A stretch of DNA of 64,000 nucleotides from Lactuca virosa (taxonomy: Eukaryota > Streptophyta > Magnoliopsida > Asterales > Asteraceae): contig CAKMRJ010005523.1 of NCBI GenBank assembly GCA_928212115.1, positions 149,021,106-149,085,105 of the forward strand, given 5' to 3'. Below are positions 43,951 to 55,525 of the stretch, one piece after another (position 1 is the first letter of the stretch; every line of letters begins with the position of its first letter). A program made the translations under genes and the position numbers. The notes under the pieces were generated by a model. The model was given only the letters and a program-made list of their open reading frames with translations. It was not told the DNA's origin and ran no database searches.

Positions 43951-44376
43951 ATGCGTTCTTTTATGCGTTCTTTTATGCATACTCTCGGTTTAACGAACAC
44001 TACGACTTTCATTTAGATCACTAAGGCTAAAAAGTAGTTTATCAAAAACTCACTTTTTACGTCATTCGGCACCGTTTTGGTTTTGTCGCGAAACTTCGAC
44101 AGATCATAACTTCTTCGTTATAACTCGGATTTCAGTATTCTTTATATATCCGGAATCCTTGTCACGACCACCACAACTTTCTTAATAGATATCAGATTTA
44201 TCTAATATTTATTTTCGACACTCATTTTTATTCTTAGATTATTTAAATCCTAATAAGTAAGCATAAAACACATAATAATCACATAATTCCTCTTCATTTC
44301 TTCAAAATGAGTTACAAAGGTTGACCTAGACTATTACATCATCATTAATGCCTATCCTGAAAACATGGGCGTTACA
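43951..44376 (-). repeat. Element K 3' LTR, partial
   Basis: The last 426 bases (plus-strand order) of the LTR, ending GGGCGTTACA. The left break shows GCGTTCTTTTAT twice in tandem, where the intact LTRs have it once. Confidence 0.85.
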
Positions 44377-44398
44377 ATTCTCCCCCCCCCCCCTTAGG
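44377..44398 (-). promoter_or_regulatory. Polypurine tract of element K
   Basis: Reverse complement: CCTAAG, a run of G, then AGAAT, directly against the LTR start. The C-run length on the plus strand (about 12) may be unreliable. Confidence 0.8.
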
Positions 44399-44790
44399 AT
44401 GATTCTGTCCTCGGAATCACACATCAGCAACAAGTACGGATAGCGACTCATCATGTCACTCTCCATTTCCCAGGTGAGAATTGGCCCATTCTTATGTTTC
44501 TATCGCACAAGTACTAAATTGTCCATCTTGAATCGCAACTTCTTAGTCTTACGGTTAACAATTGCCTCTGATTCCTCAATTAACCTCTTACTTTCATCCA
44601 ATCTTAATTCAGAAATTGGAATTACGTCGGGAATTTCTCCCGTGAACTTCCTAAAATAACACACGGGGAAAGTGTTATAAATACCATCTAGTTCTTCTGG
44701 AAATTCTAGCTTGTAAGCTTGGTTCTCAATCCTCTGAAGAACCTTAAACGGTCCAATAAACCTTGGAATCAACTTTCTCCGAACCACGTA
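44399..44790 (-). pseudogene. pol: Element K integrase C-terminus and chromodomain-like tail
   Basis: Minus-strand frame: LIPRFIGPFKVLQRIENQAY, then a stretch ending DNLVLVR, a TAG where Trp is expected, then KHKNGPILTWEMES. This is the tail of a chromovirus integrase. The frame upstream (44800-45220) is unreadable, with only traces such as GTATAGGCCTCTACTACC (reverse strand RPILPEAQD-like wording). The core of pol is gone. Confidence 0.8.
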
Positions 44791-45229
44791 ACATACCTAT
44801 CTTAGTCAGACTCAATTCAATATGACCTCTAGGGTCGGAATATCAATCATCTTCTTAGTTATTACCGAAACAATGGTAATGACACACTTCAATAAAAACG
44901 AAATCAATTACTAGCTCCTTCGTAACCTCGTTACTTACCCTGATCCAAGTGCGAGTCCTGTGCTTCCGGTAGTATAGGCCTCTACTACCATTAACACCTA
45001 CTCATACTCGTCCCAAGTATTGTCTTGCAGTTCTCCAAGTCACCATACATGGATTTCACATAGTCATTCAATACATCAGATAACAAAAACTAGGGTTTAT
45101 ATTATTTCTTGAAATGATTACATAGTGGTTCAAGTTTACCCTATACTACGCCTCTAATAGGCTACACCACATGTTACTAACTGCATTGCTACTTTATGTC
45201 TTCGTTTTGGGAATATAAGGTCCTTACTC

Positions 45230-46447
45230 CTGATCCCTTGTATTTCCATCTGCTTCATCAAGGATCATTTAGAATGCCCTTGATTTTGGTTTTGGTGGAA
45301 CATTGGGCCTTGCTGCCCCTTTCTTCTTTGGGCAGTCTTTCAAAATATGCCCTTCCTCGTTACATCCATAGCACATCCTCTTGTTGGACGGACACTCGTT
45401 GGCATAATGCCCAGTCTTCCCACACTTGTAGCAGGTCACCTCTTCGCTACATTTCCCGAAGTGCTTCTTTTTTCACTTCTCACACCATTTTGCTTCGCCT
45501 CCTCCTCCTCTAGACTTCGAGAATTTTCTTTTCACGTTGGATCCTGAAGTTCCTTTAAACTTTCTTTTCTCGCCAACTTCAATCTTGTTGGCGGCTATTC
45601 CCTTAATCATATCTTCAACAGACTTGGCAGCCCAGATAACTGCCTCCAAAGTAAGTGCTTGACGCACTGACACTGCATACTCCCACGGAAGTCCCTTTGC
45701 ATACCTGTCTATTTTCGTCAGCTCATCTGGGACAATACGCAAAGCAAACTCCATTTTGTCTGTGAAGTTATTGGAATATTCATCAATGATCATACTTCCC
45801 TTCTTCAACGTCAGAAATTGGCTTTCTAGCTCAAGCACATTTTGGGCCGAGCAGTACTTGTGCTTGAAGTGCACCAAGAACTCTGCCCAAGTCAGCTGCA
45901 GTGGCTCATTAGGGCTTAGGGTTTTCCCCATAGTGTTCCACCAACGAGCAGCGCTACCTCTGAACTGACGCACTGCAAATGTGGTTTGTAACTTTTCTTG
46001 AAAACCACATGTCATGAAAGCCAATTCTATTTCCGAGATCCAATCCATTACTCCGACTGGATCTTCTTTTCCAGTGAAGGTTGATGGCTTGCAAGTCATA
46101 AAGTCTTTATACTTGCATCCATTTCTGTTCACTCCATCATCGTGGTTATTCCTCCTAACCACAAGCAGTTCACTATGACCAACAGATCTACTGTTGTTTC
46201 CTTCTTCAGATTGATCGTCATTTAATTCAGGTTGTTCAACAGGAATTGAGGGTTCACTCCTGTTGTTTAGCAATATTTGCCTCATTTCCTCCCTTTGTAC
46301 ATCCATCATTGACTGAATCATGGCTCGTACTCCAGCCATGGTGATGGGTTCTTGTGCAACTCCTGCTATAGGCACCTGTTGCACCACTTGGGGTTGAGGT
46401 TGCTGGTTTCTATTTGTATTTCCAGCTCCACTTCGGGTTCTTGCCAT
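45230..46447 (-). pseudogene. gag: Element K gag with zinc knuckles
   Basis: ATG at 46447 (MARTRSGAGNTNRNQQ) opens 324 codons with GCKYKDFMTCKPSTFTGKED, ARWWNTMGKTL and LTLKKGSMIIDEYSNNF. A TGA at 45473-45475 interrupts WCEK-KKHFGKC. In the same frame two canonical knuckles follow, CYKCGKTGHYANEC and CYGCNEEGHILKDC, and then a stop at the end of the protease linker (about 45270). It is homologous throughout to E gag (16490-17699) and better preserved, so K shows the true start for the family. It lies about 360 bases from the primer site with no pre-gag ORF. Confidence 0.88.
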
Positions 46448-46803
46448 TAAAATCTATACACCGAATAAGACGAATTTAGGTCTTTATCCTTGATGGATAT
46501 TTAAATTCTCCTTATCACTCCGAAACGTTTACATGTTAGTTCTAATATCGTAATCGTACGCTTAGAATCCTACACACATAAGGTTTCCAGATCCGATCGG
46601 CAAGAGACCATAGATCCGAACAAATAATATCATATATGGAAAACATATAGCATTTAGCACATAAAAGCATTTTAGGCATCTTTCCTAAAACATACTAGTG
46701 CTCGTGTCCTAAAAATATGGTAGACACTCATATCACGATCATCACTTAGTATTCTAAGTTTAAGTCTATAAATCTTACAAATTCCTAGTTCGCTTAAACT
46801 AAT

Positions 46804-46815
46804 GCTCTGATACCA
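46804..46815 (-). promoter_or_regulatory. Primer-binding site of element K
   Basis: The reverse complement is TGGTATCAGAGC, two bases inside the 5' LTR. Confidence 0.92.
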
Positions 46816-46817
46816 AC

Positions 46818-49277
46818 TGTGACATCCCCTAATTTCTCGACCAGAAAATACCGATTTAATTTATGCTTTTAAAATAAAATCATAGTAATCTTTTTAAAAG
46901 ATGTTGCGGAATTTGTTCCCAAAACAAAATATAATAAAAATTTATCAAAAACATTTCTTAAAGAAATATATTTTCCATTTCATAACAAAACCTCGGGATG
47001 TCATGTTCCGATACAGATCAAAAGCATAAACAATATATTATAAGCCTTACAACATTTATTTACATCTACTGGCCTATAATCCAAAATCTCTTGTTAAGTC
47101 ATCCAACTATGCTCATGCCACTACCGAGTGGGTCAGGCTTGGGAGCCTGGTGAGCATATAGGGTTTTCATCCCATAAATAACAAATTTATTAATTCCATC
47201 ATTCAACAATAATTTTATTAATTTCATCAACCAAAAATAACCCTGATTACCCACTCCTGTTATCCTCACTTTACGTCCCTAAAACAACTATCACAAGGGA
47301 CCTAGCCTAAGGATTTTCATTAGGGTGACAACACTACTTCGGGGGTTCCTCAGTAATTTATGTCAAATAAGGCAACCAATGGGGTGACAACACTGCTTTC
47401 CTCGGCAATTTATGTCAAATTAGACAACCAATGTGGTGACAACATTGCTTTCCTCTGCAATTTATGTCAAATATGGAAAACATCGGGGTGATAACATTGC
47501 TTTCCCTCAGCAATTTCTTTCAAATAGGCACGAAGTCACATCGTCGCTAAGGTTTATACAACATGCACTAAGTCCATAGCTGCCAACGTACTAAATCCAT
47601 AGCTACCAACGTACATCTATACTGTACTAAATTCATAGCTACTAACGTACATCTATACCGTACTTTTATCCCTCATTCTTTATCTACCCATGTTTTACCC
47701 AACATATTTGAATATAAAATATATATACATTTTAAATCATTTTAAACATGTATAAAACATTCATTCAACATCCATCTCAAATAAACAAACAACATATATA
47801 CACATAGCACGTATTTTATATAAAATAATCCATATATATGTTTAAGATGAAAGTGACTATACACTCACTTGATTTAATGATAATCGGGCAGCACTTTGTT
47901 TCCTAAAACGATCGTTTCTAATAAAACCGGGAGTTTTATTGAGAGACCGGGCTCTGCGAGGGTTGGTCTTCAAAACCGAAAAGATAAATTTTTTCGGGTC
48001 TTCGGGCACTTCGGGACGTTTTTTGGATGTTTGGTATAATACCGGAGCTTTGGGGGAAGTTGGTATGGAAGAAATAATGTTTAAGGGGTGTAAAATGACA
48101 CTTTTCCAAAATATGCCCGGGAGGTCTCGCACCCTTCTATTTATAGGGGGAGCCTCGGACCCGAAGCAATGAGAAGGAGACACGCGTCGCAGCTGCGAGG
48201 TTCGGATGCGAGGGAAGGCTGATGGCGGTGCGAGGCTCGGACATGCGTGGTCTTCGGATTGGTCCAGCGCTTCGGATGACTCACCTGCTTTAGATGACTC
48301 ACCGAGATCGGACACGGAGAAGGCACGTGGCGGCTTCTGATTGGCCGAGCCTTCGGTGCGAGGATGGTGCGACACGCCTCGCCAGCTGGCCTCGGGTGAC
48401 TTAGAAATTCGGACACGTGGCGTGCTACGAGCGAGGGTGACTTGGCCGAAGCATGACCATGCGAAATTTCTCTGATTTCGTGTTTTTCTCTATTTTTGAG
48501 CCAAAACTTCTAAAATACATAACTTTCGCATACGGGCTCTGTTTTTGACGTTCTTTATATGCACGCGTATGTAAAATTACGCTCTACAACTTTCGTTTAG
48601 ACTTCGTCGGCTAACTTTGACTTTAATTTTAATATTATTATTTTTAACAGACGGAGACAGGAAATCCGTTAAAAATTCATAACTTCTTCATCTGACGTCC
48701 GTTTTCGTCTGTCTTTTTACCGTTGTACTACCATTGACGAGACCTTCAATTCTCGTTTAGGTCGTGTCGGCTATAAATCACTCGATCTAAAATTCGAGTT
48801 TTTAGTTGTCTACTACTAAGCTGAAACTTAGAAAAATCATAACTTCCTCATACGAAGTCAGATTTGGGCGTTCTTTTTATGCATACTCTCGGTTTAACGA
48901 ACACTACAACTTTCATTTAGATCATTAAGGCTAAAAAGTAGTTTATCAAAAACTCACTTTTTACGTCATTCGGCACCGTGCCGGTTTTGTCGCGAAACTT
49001 CGACAGGTCATAACTTCGTTATAACTCGGATTTCGATTTTCTTTATATATCTGAAATCCTTGTCACGACCACTACAACTTTCTTAATAGATATCGGCTTT
49101 ATCTAATATTTATTTTTGACGCTCATTTTTATTCTTAGTTTCATTAAATCCTAATAACTAAACATAAAAGACATAATAATCACATAATTCCTCTTCATTT
49201 CTTCAAAATGAGTTACAAAGGTTGACCTAGACTATTACATCATCATTAATGCCTATCCTGAAAACACGGGCGTTACA
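46818..49277 (-). repeat. Element K 5' LTR
   Basis: 2460 bp from TGTGACATCCCC to GGGCGTTACA (plus-strand order). TATA box reversed at 48138-48145, donor reversed near 47870 (ACTCAC), and U3 repeat cores reversed between about 48520 and 49020. Very similar to the solo LTR at 32277-43838, as expected for a duplication. Confidence 0.88.
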
Positions 49278-51012
49278 TAAGTGTACTATTTTTACCGACC
49301 ACAAGAGTCTCCATCACATCTTCAACCAAAAAGATCTTAATATGAGACAACGAAGATGGGTCGAATTGTTGAATGATTACGAATGTGAGATTTGTTATCA
49401 TCCCGGAAAGGCAAACGTGGTAGCAGATGTCTTGAGCCGGAAATAATATATTAAACCCCGTCCGGTACGAGCATTAACTATAACTATCCATTCTAACTTT
49501 ACCGCACAAATTAGAGAAGCTCAACTTGAGGCTCTAAAAGAAGAAAACATCAAGAACGAAGCTTTACGAGGAATGGAAAAGCAACTTATACAAAAAGATG
49601 ACGGAACGCAACACTTTATGAACCGAATTTGGACGCCTAAGGTTGGTGGAGTCAGGGACTTGGTCTTAGAAGAAGCCCACAAGTCCAGATATTCCATGCA
49701 TCCAGGCTCTGACAAAATGTACTTAGATTTAAAAGTACATTATTGGTGGCCAAACATGAAGGAAGAAATTGCTACTTATGTGAGCAAATGTTTGACGTGT
49801 TCTAGAGTAAAGGCAGAACATCAAAAGCCATCAGGTTTACTTCAACAACCGGAAATATCTGAATGGAAATGGGAGCAGTTATCAATGGAATTCATCACTA
49901 AGTTACCTAAAACTCCTAGTGGGTTCGACACTATTTGGGTAATAGTCGATAGATTGACTAAGTCCGCCCATTTCTTACCAATTAAAGAGAACGACAATAT
50001 GGAGAAGCTGACTAGAATTTATCTTAAGGAAATTGTCAGATTGCATGGACTTCCAAATTCTATTATTTCTGACCAAGGTAGTAGATTCACTTCAGGATTT
50101 TGGCAATCTCCACAAAAATCCTTAGGAACACGTCTAGATATGAGTACAGCTTACCATCCAAAGACTGATGGTCAGAGTGAGAGAACCATTCAGACTTTAG
50201 AAGATATGCTCCGAGCCTGTGTAATAGACTTTGGAAATGCGTTGGATACTCATTTACCGTTAATTGAGTTTTCCAACAATAATAGTCATCACACCAGCAT
50301 CAAGGCTGCACCGTTTGAGGCTCTTTATGGACGAAAATGTCGTTCCCAAATATGTTGGGCAGAAGATGGAGATACGCAGATAGCCAGAGAACGTACGGGC
50401 TATACCCTACGTACTACACCAGAAATAATCCACGAGACAATTGAAAAGATCGTGAAAATTAAGAATTGATTAAAGGTTGCACGTGATCGTCAACAGAGCC
50501 ATGCTGACGTAAGACGTAAGCCTTCAGAATTCCAAGTTGGAGATAAAGTAATGTTGAAGGTCACTCCTTGGAAAGGCGTAATTCGATTCGGGAAACGAGG
50601 CAAACTAAACCCACGGTATATAGGAGCTTTTGAAATTCTAGCAAGAATTGGTTCTGTCGCATACCAACTCAAGTTGCCTTAATAACTAAGTAATGTGCAC
50701 GATGTTTTTCACGTATCAAACCTCAAAAGATGTCTATCCGATGACACTCTTGTTATACCTCTCTAAGAGATACAAGTCAATACAAAACTCAACTTTGTAG
50801 AAGAACCTGTTGAGATCATGGATCGAGAAGTCAAACGATTAAAGCAAAGTCGTATTCCCATAATGAAAGTTCGATGGAACTCTTTACGAGGACGTAAATT
50901 TACTTGGGAACGTGAAGATCAGATGAAAGAAAAATACCCCCAAGTGTTTGAAAAAACCCCATCCATAAGAAAATTTTCGGGACGAAATTATTCTAACGGG
51001 GGGAGAATGTAA
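49278..51012 (+). pseudogene. pol: Element G RNase H end, integrase and chromodomain-like tail
   Basis: Continues pol from 32276. TFTDHKSLHHIFNQKD (RNase H), then ANVVADVLSRK followed by TAA 49444-49446. The integrase zinc region ends CLTCSRVK. The first catalytic acid is changed: SMEFITKLP instead of SMDFITKLP (GAA 49888-49890). The second (SDQGSRFTS) and the Glu (TDGQSERTI) remain. Stops are TGA 50467-50469 and several near 50680-50765. The tail MDREVKRLKQSRIPIMKVRW and KFTWERED is chromodomain-like. The frame drifts into the polypurine tract at the end. Confidence 0.88.
50995..51007 (+). promoter_or_regulatory. Polypurine tract of element G
   Basis: AACGGGGGGAGAA adjoining TGTAACACC. Upstream is TTTCGGGACGAAA, the same hairpin type as in A. 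Confidence 0.85.
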
Positions 51013-52437
51013 CACCAGTCAAAATAGGTCAATAGACAATCACATGTGATTATGCCAATCATGTAATGTGATTTTGTTAAACTAGTAATGTGATAAGAGT
51101 GCTATGTAGTTCATGACAAATTCAAATCCAAATATGAACTTTCTTTATGACACAACTCAAAGTATACGTCCATACGATTCCAAAAATATAGAGAACGTCT
51201 GAATCTGACTTCGCATGAAGAAGTTATGATAAACCGAACACTATAAATCTCTATAATAAGAGGAAATTAAAATAGACTTAGAATTAGCTATTGGAGTCTA
51301 AAAGATAGTTGTAGTACTAGTAAATACCTACGCGTGCATATAAAGAACGTCAAAAACGGAGTTCGTATGTGAAAGTTACGACCTTCCGAAGATTCAGCTG
51401 TCAGAAACCCTAATCTGACTGAGCTCACAACGTGAGCATAGAAACTCACGACGTGAGGAGTCATTTTGCCACATCTCGGAATCTAGAAGGTGTGTGACGA
51501 GTCTACGAGGGGATAAGATCAAAACTCACGACGTGAGCAAGGATATCTCACGACGTGAGGAGTCACATGGCCACCTTCCGAAGCTAGGGACGCACATGGC
51601 TCACGACGTGAGAGGCCAAATATCTTACTATAAATAGCAGGTCCGACTTCATCTATTCCTACACCTAAACTTCTTCTCTTTCTCTCATTTGCTGAAGCCC
51701 TCTTGCATCCCGAGCCCCGACGACCTCGTACCGCTGACCGTTTCTGCTTAGATTACATAAAATCACGCTAGTAGGGTGAGTTTCATGGCCCCACTTTCTA
51801 ATATTTCGGGGGAAAGCACATGCTAAATATTTTTTATTCATTACTATTATGTCTATATGATAGTATATTAGTATTAACGTAGATAGTTATAATAATCGGG
51901 GTATAGTTGTTCTAAATATAATATTTTGAATATATACAACTATTATCAACTTGTTAGCATGTTATTATACTAATGTAGATATTGAGTTATACTTAGGATT
52001 CTATATATATGTTGTATGCGATATAGTTCCGAAGTTATATTCAGAAGTTCTATATGTTAATTTATAAAGTATGTTGTTATTGTTAGCTTTATGACAAGAT
52101 AAAACTTGGTATGTTATATGTTGTTGTTGTTATTGGTTTTATGTCAAGATAAAACCTGGTTTTACTTGAAGTTATACCTGTTATACTGCCTAAATGTTAT
52201 AAAGTTAGGAGTAATGTTTAAAAGCATAGTCTAGTAACTTAGGATTTTAGACATGAAAATGCTTTTGTTGTTAGAGCTATAGGAAGTCGTCGAAGCCTAC
52301 ATGAGTAATTGTATTCATCAACTAAGATTGGGGATCTTAGCGGAAATCCTCTGAACTGTAACCGTTAGTCCCGTGTGAGCGAGGAAGTCGTGTATAATTA
52401 GTATACGGGTTGACCACCCCACTTGTGATTGTTAGCT
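51008..52437 (+). repeat. Element G 3' LTR, truncated
   Basis: Matches 25724-27180 with a few per cent differences and a missing block of ~45 bases before the TATA box. The match stops at GATTGTTAGCTA (52437), inside the predicted LTR intron. About 650 bases of LTR are lost, along with any right-hand target duplication. Confidence 0.88.
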
Positions 52438-52592
52438 ATGTTCGAGCATGAAAATGCTCTACAATGTTGAGTTTTTATTAGGTTAGAATATTCCCTTGTA
52501 TGAAAAGCATATACCCTCCACTAGTATATAAAGTGGAGGTGATGGTCATTTTATTGTATGAGTGTTCACTATGTAGACTTGTAGTTTAGAGA
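52438..52592. other. Short unassigned piece between G and D
   Basis: 155 bases starting TGTTCGAGCATGAAAATG and containing TAGTATATAAAGTGGAGG, a TATA-like word. It looks like the beginning of another LTR into which element D inserted, but there is too little to name it. Confidence 0.35.
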
Positions 52593-54479
52593 TGTCACAC
52601 CCCAAAACCGAGAACGGCGGAATACGTTCTGGGGTGGAGGACGTCATGTACAGTATCATAACAAAGCATAATAGTAAGGACAAGCAACAACATCCATAGC
52701 ATTAAGATAATAATTGTAATACAAACGTGTTCAGTACAAATGTTAGACACCAAAAATACAATCAAAATAAAGTGGAGTCTTATGTGTGCTCCGTCTTCTC
52801 AAAAGCTGCATCCGTACCTGTCTACTGATGACATGAGAATACAAGTTATTTTGAAAACGTTTATCAGCATAAAGCTGGTGAGTTCATAAGTATTTAGTGT
52901 CATTTCATGTATAAAATATTGACAATTATACATTGTAAAAGAAAGTTTCGGTGTTCGAAAATAGTATGAGCCCTAGAAAACCCTATGTTTTCCAGAAAAA
53001 GTAGTCTTCACCAAGACCCGATGGTTTGTTTGTTCCTTTGATAATGTACAAGTTTTCTCAGTAGTTATTAGTTAGAAAATATAGTTTTAGACTTTATTCA
53101 TGTAAAGTAATGAGAAAAATGTTTTACCCCAACAGTATCACTGTCGGCCATATGAAATGAAATGCAGGCTCCAGGTAGTATTAAATGTACAATACTCCTC
53201 AGGGAGTCTGTTGCCTTTAATTCTTAAAGTATTAATTAAAGGTTTGAATGTGAACTCGTACGTAACCATGCTGATTGACGATCGAATCCCTTTGACCCTC
53301 CGAGTCATATGTAGTGATGTGACATTTTGTCACCCCTGGGCCTAGACGGCTCGGACTGTAGCTAGCAGTCGGGATGTGGGAGTGTCTGTCCCGTATAGAT
53401 CTACACACATAATGCCCGCTCTCCCTCCAGGAGACTCTGGTTACGCGGTGATAGCATAAAGATGTGTCGTATCGAGAAACAGTATGTCACATTCTATTTT
53501 AGTAAGTTCTCTTGTATAGTGTGTATTGTTCTCTTTGTATAGCATATAGTGTTCTCTTTGTATAGTATGTAATGTTCTCCTTGTATAGTATATAGTGTTC
53601 TCTTGTATAGTACATAGCATATATTGACTCACAACTGAACTGACTCTGGTAGTTGTCATGGCAATAGTAGTAGTGAGTAGTATCCCTTAACTATACCTAT
53701 TATAGTTAAATAGTATTGTTGGTTGTATGTCTTTGATATCCAAAGGCATTGAACTGATATGAAAAACTTTTATATCTGACACAAATATATGAGATATATA
53801 ACTAAGAATTCAACGAGAGTCGGACTAATAACAAAATACCCTAAGCCCACAATCAAACAAGAACAGGAAGTAAGGTGAGTTATTAGTCCTAAGTCCTTCA
53901 AGTCTTACTTATATAAATATATTGGTGTAGATATGGTTGGGAATAAAAATAGTTTAAACGAATTTTGGAAAATAGTTTTATAGTGATTTACACGAAAATG
54001 AATTTGGTAAGCATTTGAAAACAGTTTAATTGGCAATATAGTTGAAAGTATAGAAAATCCCTTTTTGGTGGTAAAAACAGTTAATAGTGTAGAAAATCCT
54101 TTTGGTTGCAAGTTATAATTCACATGCGATTTTTACTGTAACTTATTTGGTTCAACTTGTATTCCCCCCATAAAACAGTTAAAAACATTTAAAAAGGTTC
54201 ATTTAGGGGTATGAACTCACCTGTAGTGAGTGAAGTGGATGGAAACGCCGAGTAGGATGCTAGGTGTCAAGTGAGGACTTGAACACACACGGGATCCTAT
54301 GTAACATGTAGTGATGTATAAAGTATCTAATTAGTTGTGTAATCACTAATTAAGGAGAGTAAAGGCACTTTAATGTATGAAAACACTTTGTTTCAAGTGT
54401 TAGGAGTGCTAAAGGTTGCATCTAAGGAGTGTATGGCCTCACTATGGAGTTTACACTTCACTTTGCCACACTTAAGTGT

Positions 54480-55035
54480 GTTTACGGTTGGGAGACCATT
54501 TCCCCCATGAGTTTACGGCCGTAAACTCATGGAAATGGTGAGTTTGTGTGTCTAAAGGTCTCATGCATCACAAGGAAGTCTCCTAGGATCAATTCGAGGG
54601 CTTGGGAAGTGATTAGGGTTCAATTGGGTACTCCCTTGGAGTTTACGGTCCTTGGACCACTCCTTGGGAGTTTACGGTCGTAAACTCTAGGGTTTACGGC
54701 CGTAAACCCTTGACCACTTCAACCATTTCATGTTTTAGGGTCCTAAGCTCATCTACACTAGTTTCAAGTTCATCAAACAAGCTAAGGAAGGGTTTAGGGG
54801 CATCAAAACACCATTTGAGGTGTTTACGGTTTTGGGTTTACGGTTCTTGAATGTTCAAGAACCGTAAACTCAAGTTTATGGCCAAAAAGTCACGATTTTG
54901 GGTTCCTTAGTTCATGCATGCAAGTATCTAAGCTATATCTAAGCATTAGAGAAGGTTTGGAAGTGTTTTGGGGCTTCAAAACCCTCATATAGGAGTTCAC
55001 GGTTTTGGGAGGCTCCCCAAACCGTAAACACATGC
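54480..55035 (-). repeat. TTTACGGCCGTAAA palindrome array in element D LTR
   Basis: GTTTACGGCCGTAAAC-type words, full or half, recur about ten times (for example 54511-54526, 54661-54676, 54688-54703), along with longer inverted pairs such as GTTTACGGTTCTTGA/TTCAAGAACCGTAAAC near 54836-54869. In element sense they lie between TATA box and splice donor. They also occur in the 5' LTR (63140-63700) and in the D-like LTR at 11760-12620. Confidence 0.8.
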
Positions 55036-55222
55036 ATGTTGGGGCATTTGGATGATTCAAACTTGAGATGGCATGAATACTAAGTTAAACACAAGTTAGG
55101 AAGATTACCTTTGATTTTTGAGGCTTGAAGAGGTGATCTTTGGCCAAACCCGATTTTAGGAGAGAAAGTAGAGAGAGAAAGCTCCAAGGTGGGGAAAAGG
55201 CTCTAAAGGTGGACACTCCTCC

Positions 55223-55230
55223 TTTATATA
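55223..55230 (-). promoter_or_regulatory. TATA box of element D LTR
   Basis: The reverse complement is TATATAAA, followed in element sense by GGAGGAGTGTCC. Copy in the 5' LTR at about 63895. Confidence 0.7.
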
Positions 55231-55457
55231 TGGCTGCCTAGTGGGGACCCACCATACACTGTCGTTTAAACGGAGCTAAATGTTTTTACCGGTAAACTAA
55301 CCGTAACCCGACTTAGTTGTTTTTATTCCGTCAATAAATATATTAATAATTCAAAATGAATTATTTAATAAATAAAAGTTAACGGAAAATTTTATAAAAA
55401 CTAATTTTTATTAACGGAAACGGGTTACAGTGACGGAGTAAATTTCGGGTTGTCACA

Positions 55458-55471
55458 TCATCCCCCCGTTA
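55458..55471 (-). promoter_or_regulatory. Polypurine tract of element D
   Basis: The reverse complement is TAACGGGGGGATGA, identical in its core to that of A, and preceded in element sense by the AATTTCGGGACGAAATT hairpin. Confidence 0.87.
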
Positions 55472-55525
55472 GAGGGAATTTCGTCCCGAAATTCAGAATT
55501 CAGCAGTTACGTTATTACAACACAA

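Larger units (their letters stand above)
43951..49277 (-). mobile_element. Element K: E-family gypsy element, minus strand, pol deleted
   Basis: From right to left: 5' LTR (46818-49277), primer site, gag (46447 down to ~45230), short remnant, integrase end and chromodomain-like tail (44790 down to ~44400), polypurine tract, partial 3' LTR (43951-44376). Protease, reverse transcriptase, RNase H and the integrase core are missing. Its right flank is TAAGT and G RNase H. Its left flank is the duplicated G piece, joined inside the LTR. Confidence 0.87.
25724..52437 (+). mobile_element. Element G: old gypsy chromovirus, truncated and heavily interrupted
   Basis: 5' LTR 25724-27810, primer site, pre-gag ORF, gag, pol up to RNase H at 32276, then a large E-family insertion and duplication (32277-49277), remaining RNase H, integrase and chromodomain, polypurine tract, and a 3' LTR beginning at 51008 and broken off at 52437. 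Many stops and frameshifts, with catalytic acids changed in protease, reverse transcriptase, RNase H and integrase. It is the oldest well-preserved gypsy element in the window. Confidence 0.9.
52593..55457 (-). repeat. Element D 3' LTR
   Basis: 2865 bp, TGTCACACCCC to GGGTTGTCACA (plus-strand order). In element sense: U3 of only ~230 bp, TATATAAA box (reversed at 55223-55230), a 5' region full of TTTACGGCCGTAAA words (55030-54480), donor GTGAGT (reversed at 54215-54220), hairpin CGGGA...TCCCG (reversed 53370-53393), candidate acceptor near 52819-52826. Confidence 0.92.

Noticed and set aside
43951..44376. A target-site duplication on the left side of element K
   Set aside because: The left edge is a break inside the LTR joined to duplicated G sequence, so it is a recombination junction and not an insertion end.
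53441..53659. ORF with repeated YTIQ/YYTR wording on the minus strand
   Set aside because: Produced by TGTATAGTATATAGTGTTCTC repeats within the D LTR; the copy at 62110-62331 differs by indels, showing no coding constraint.
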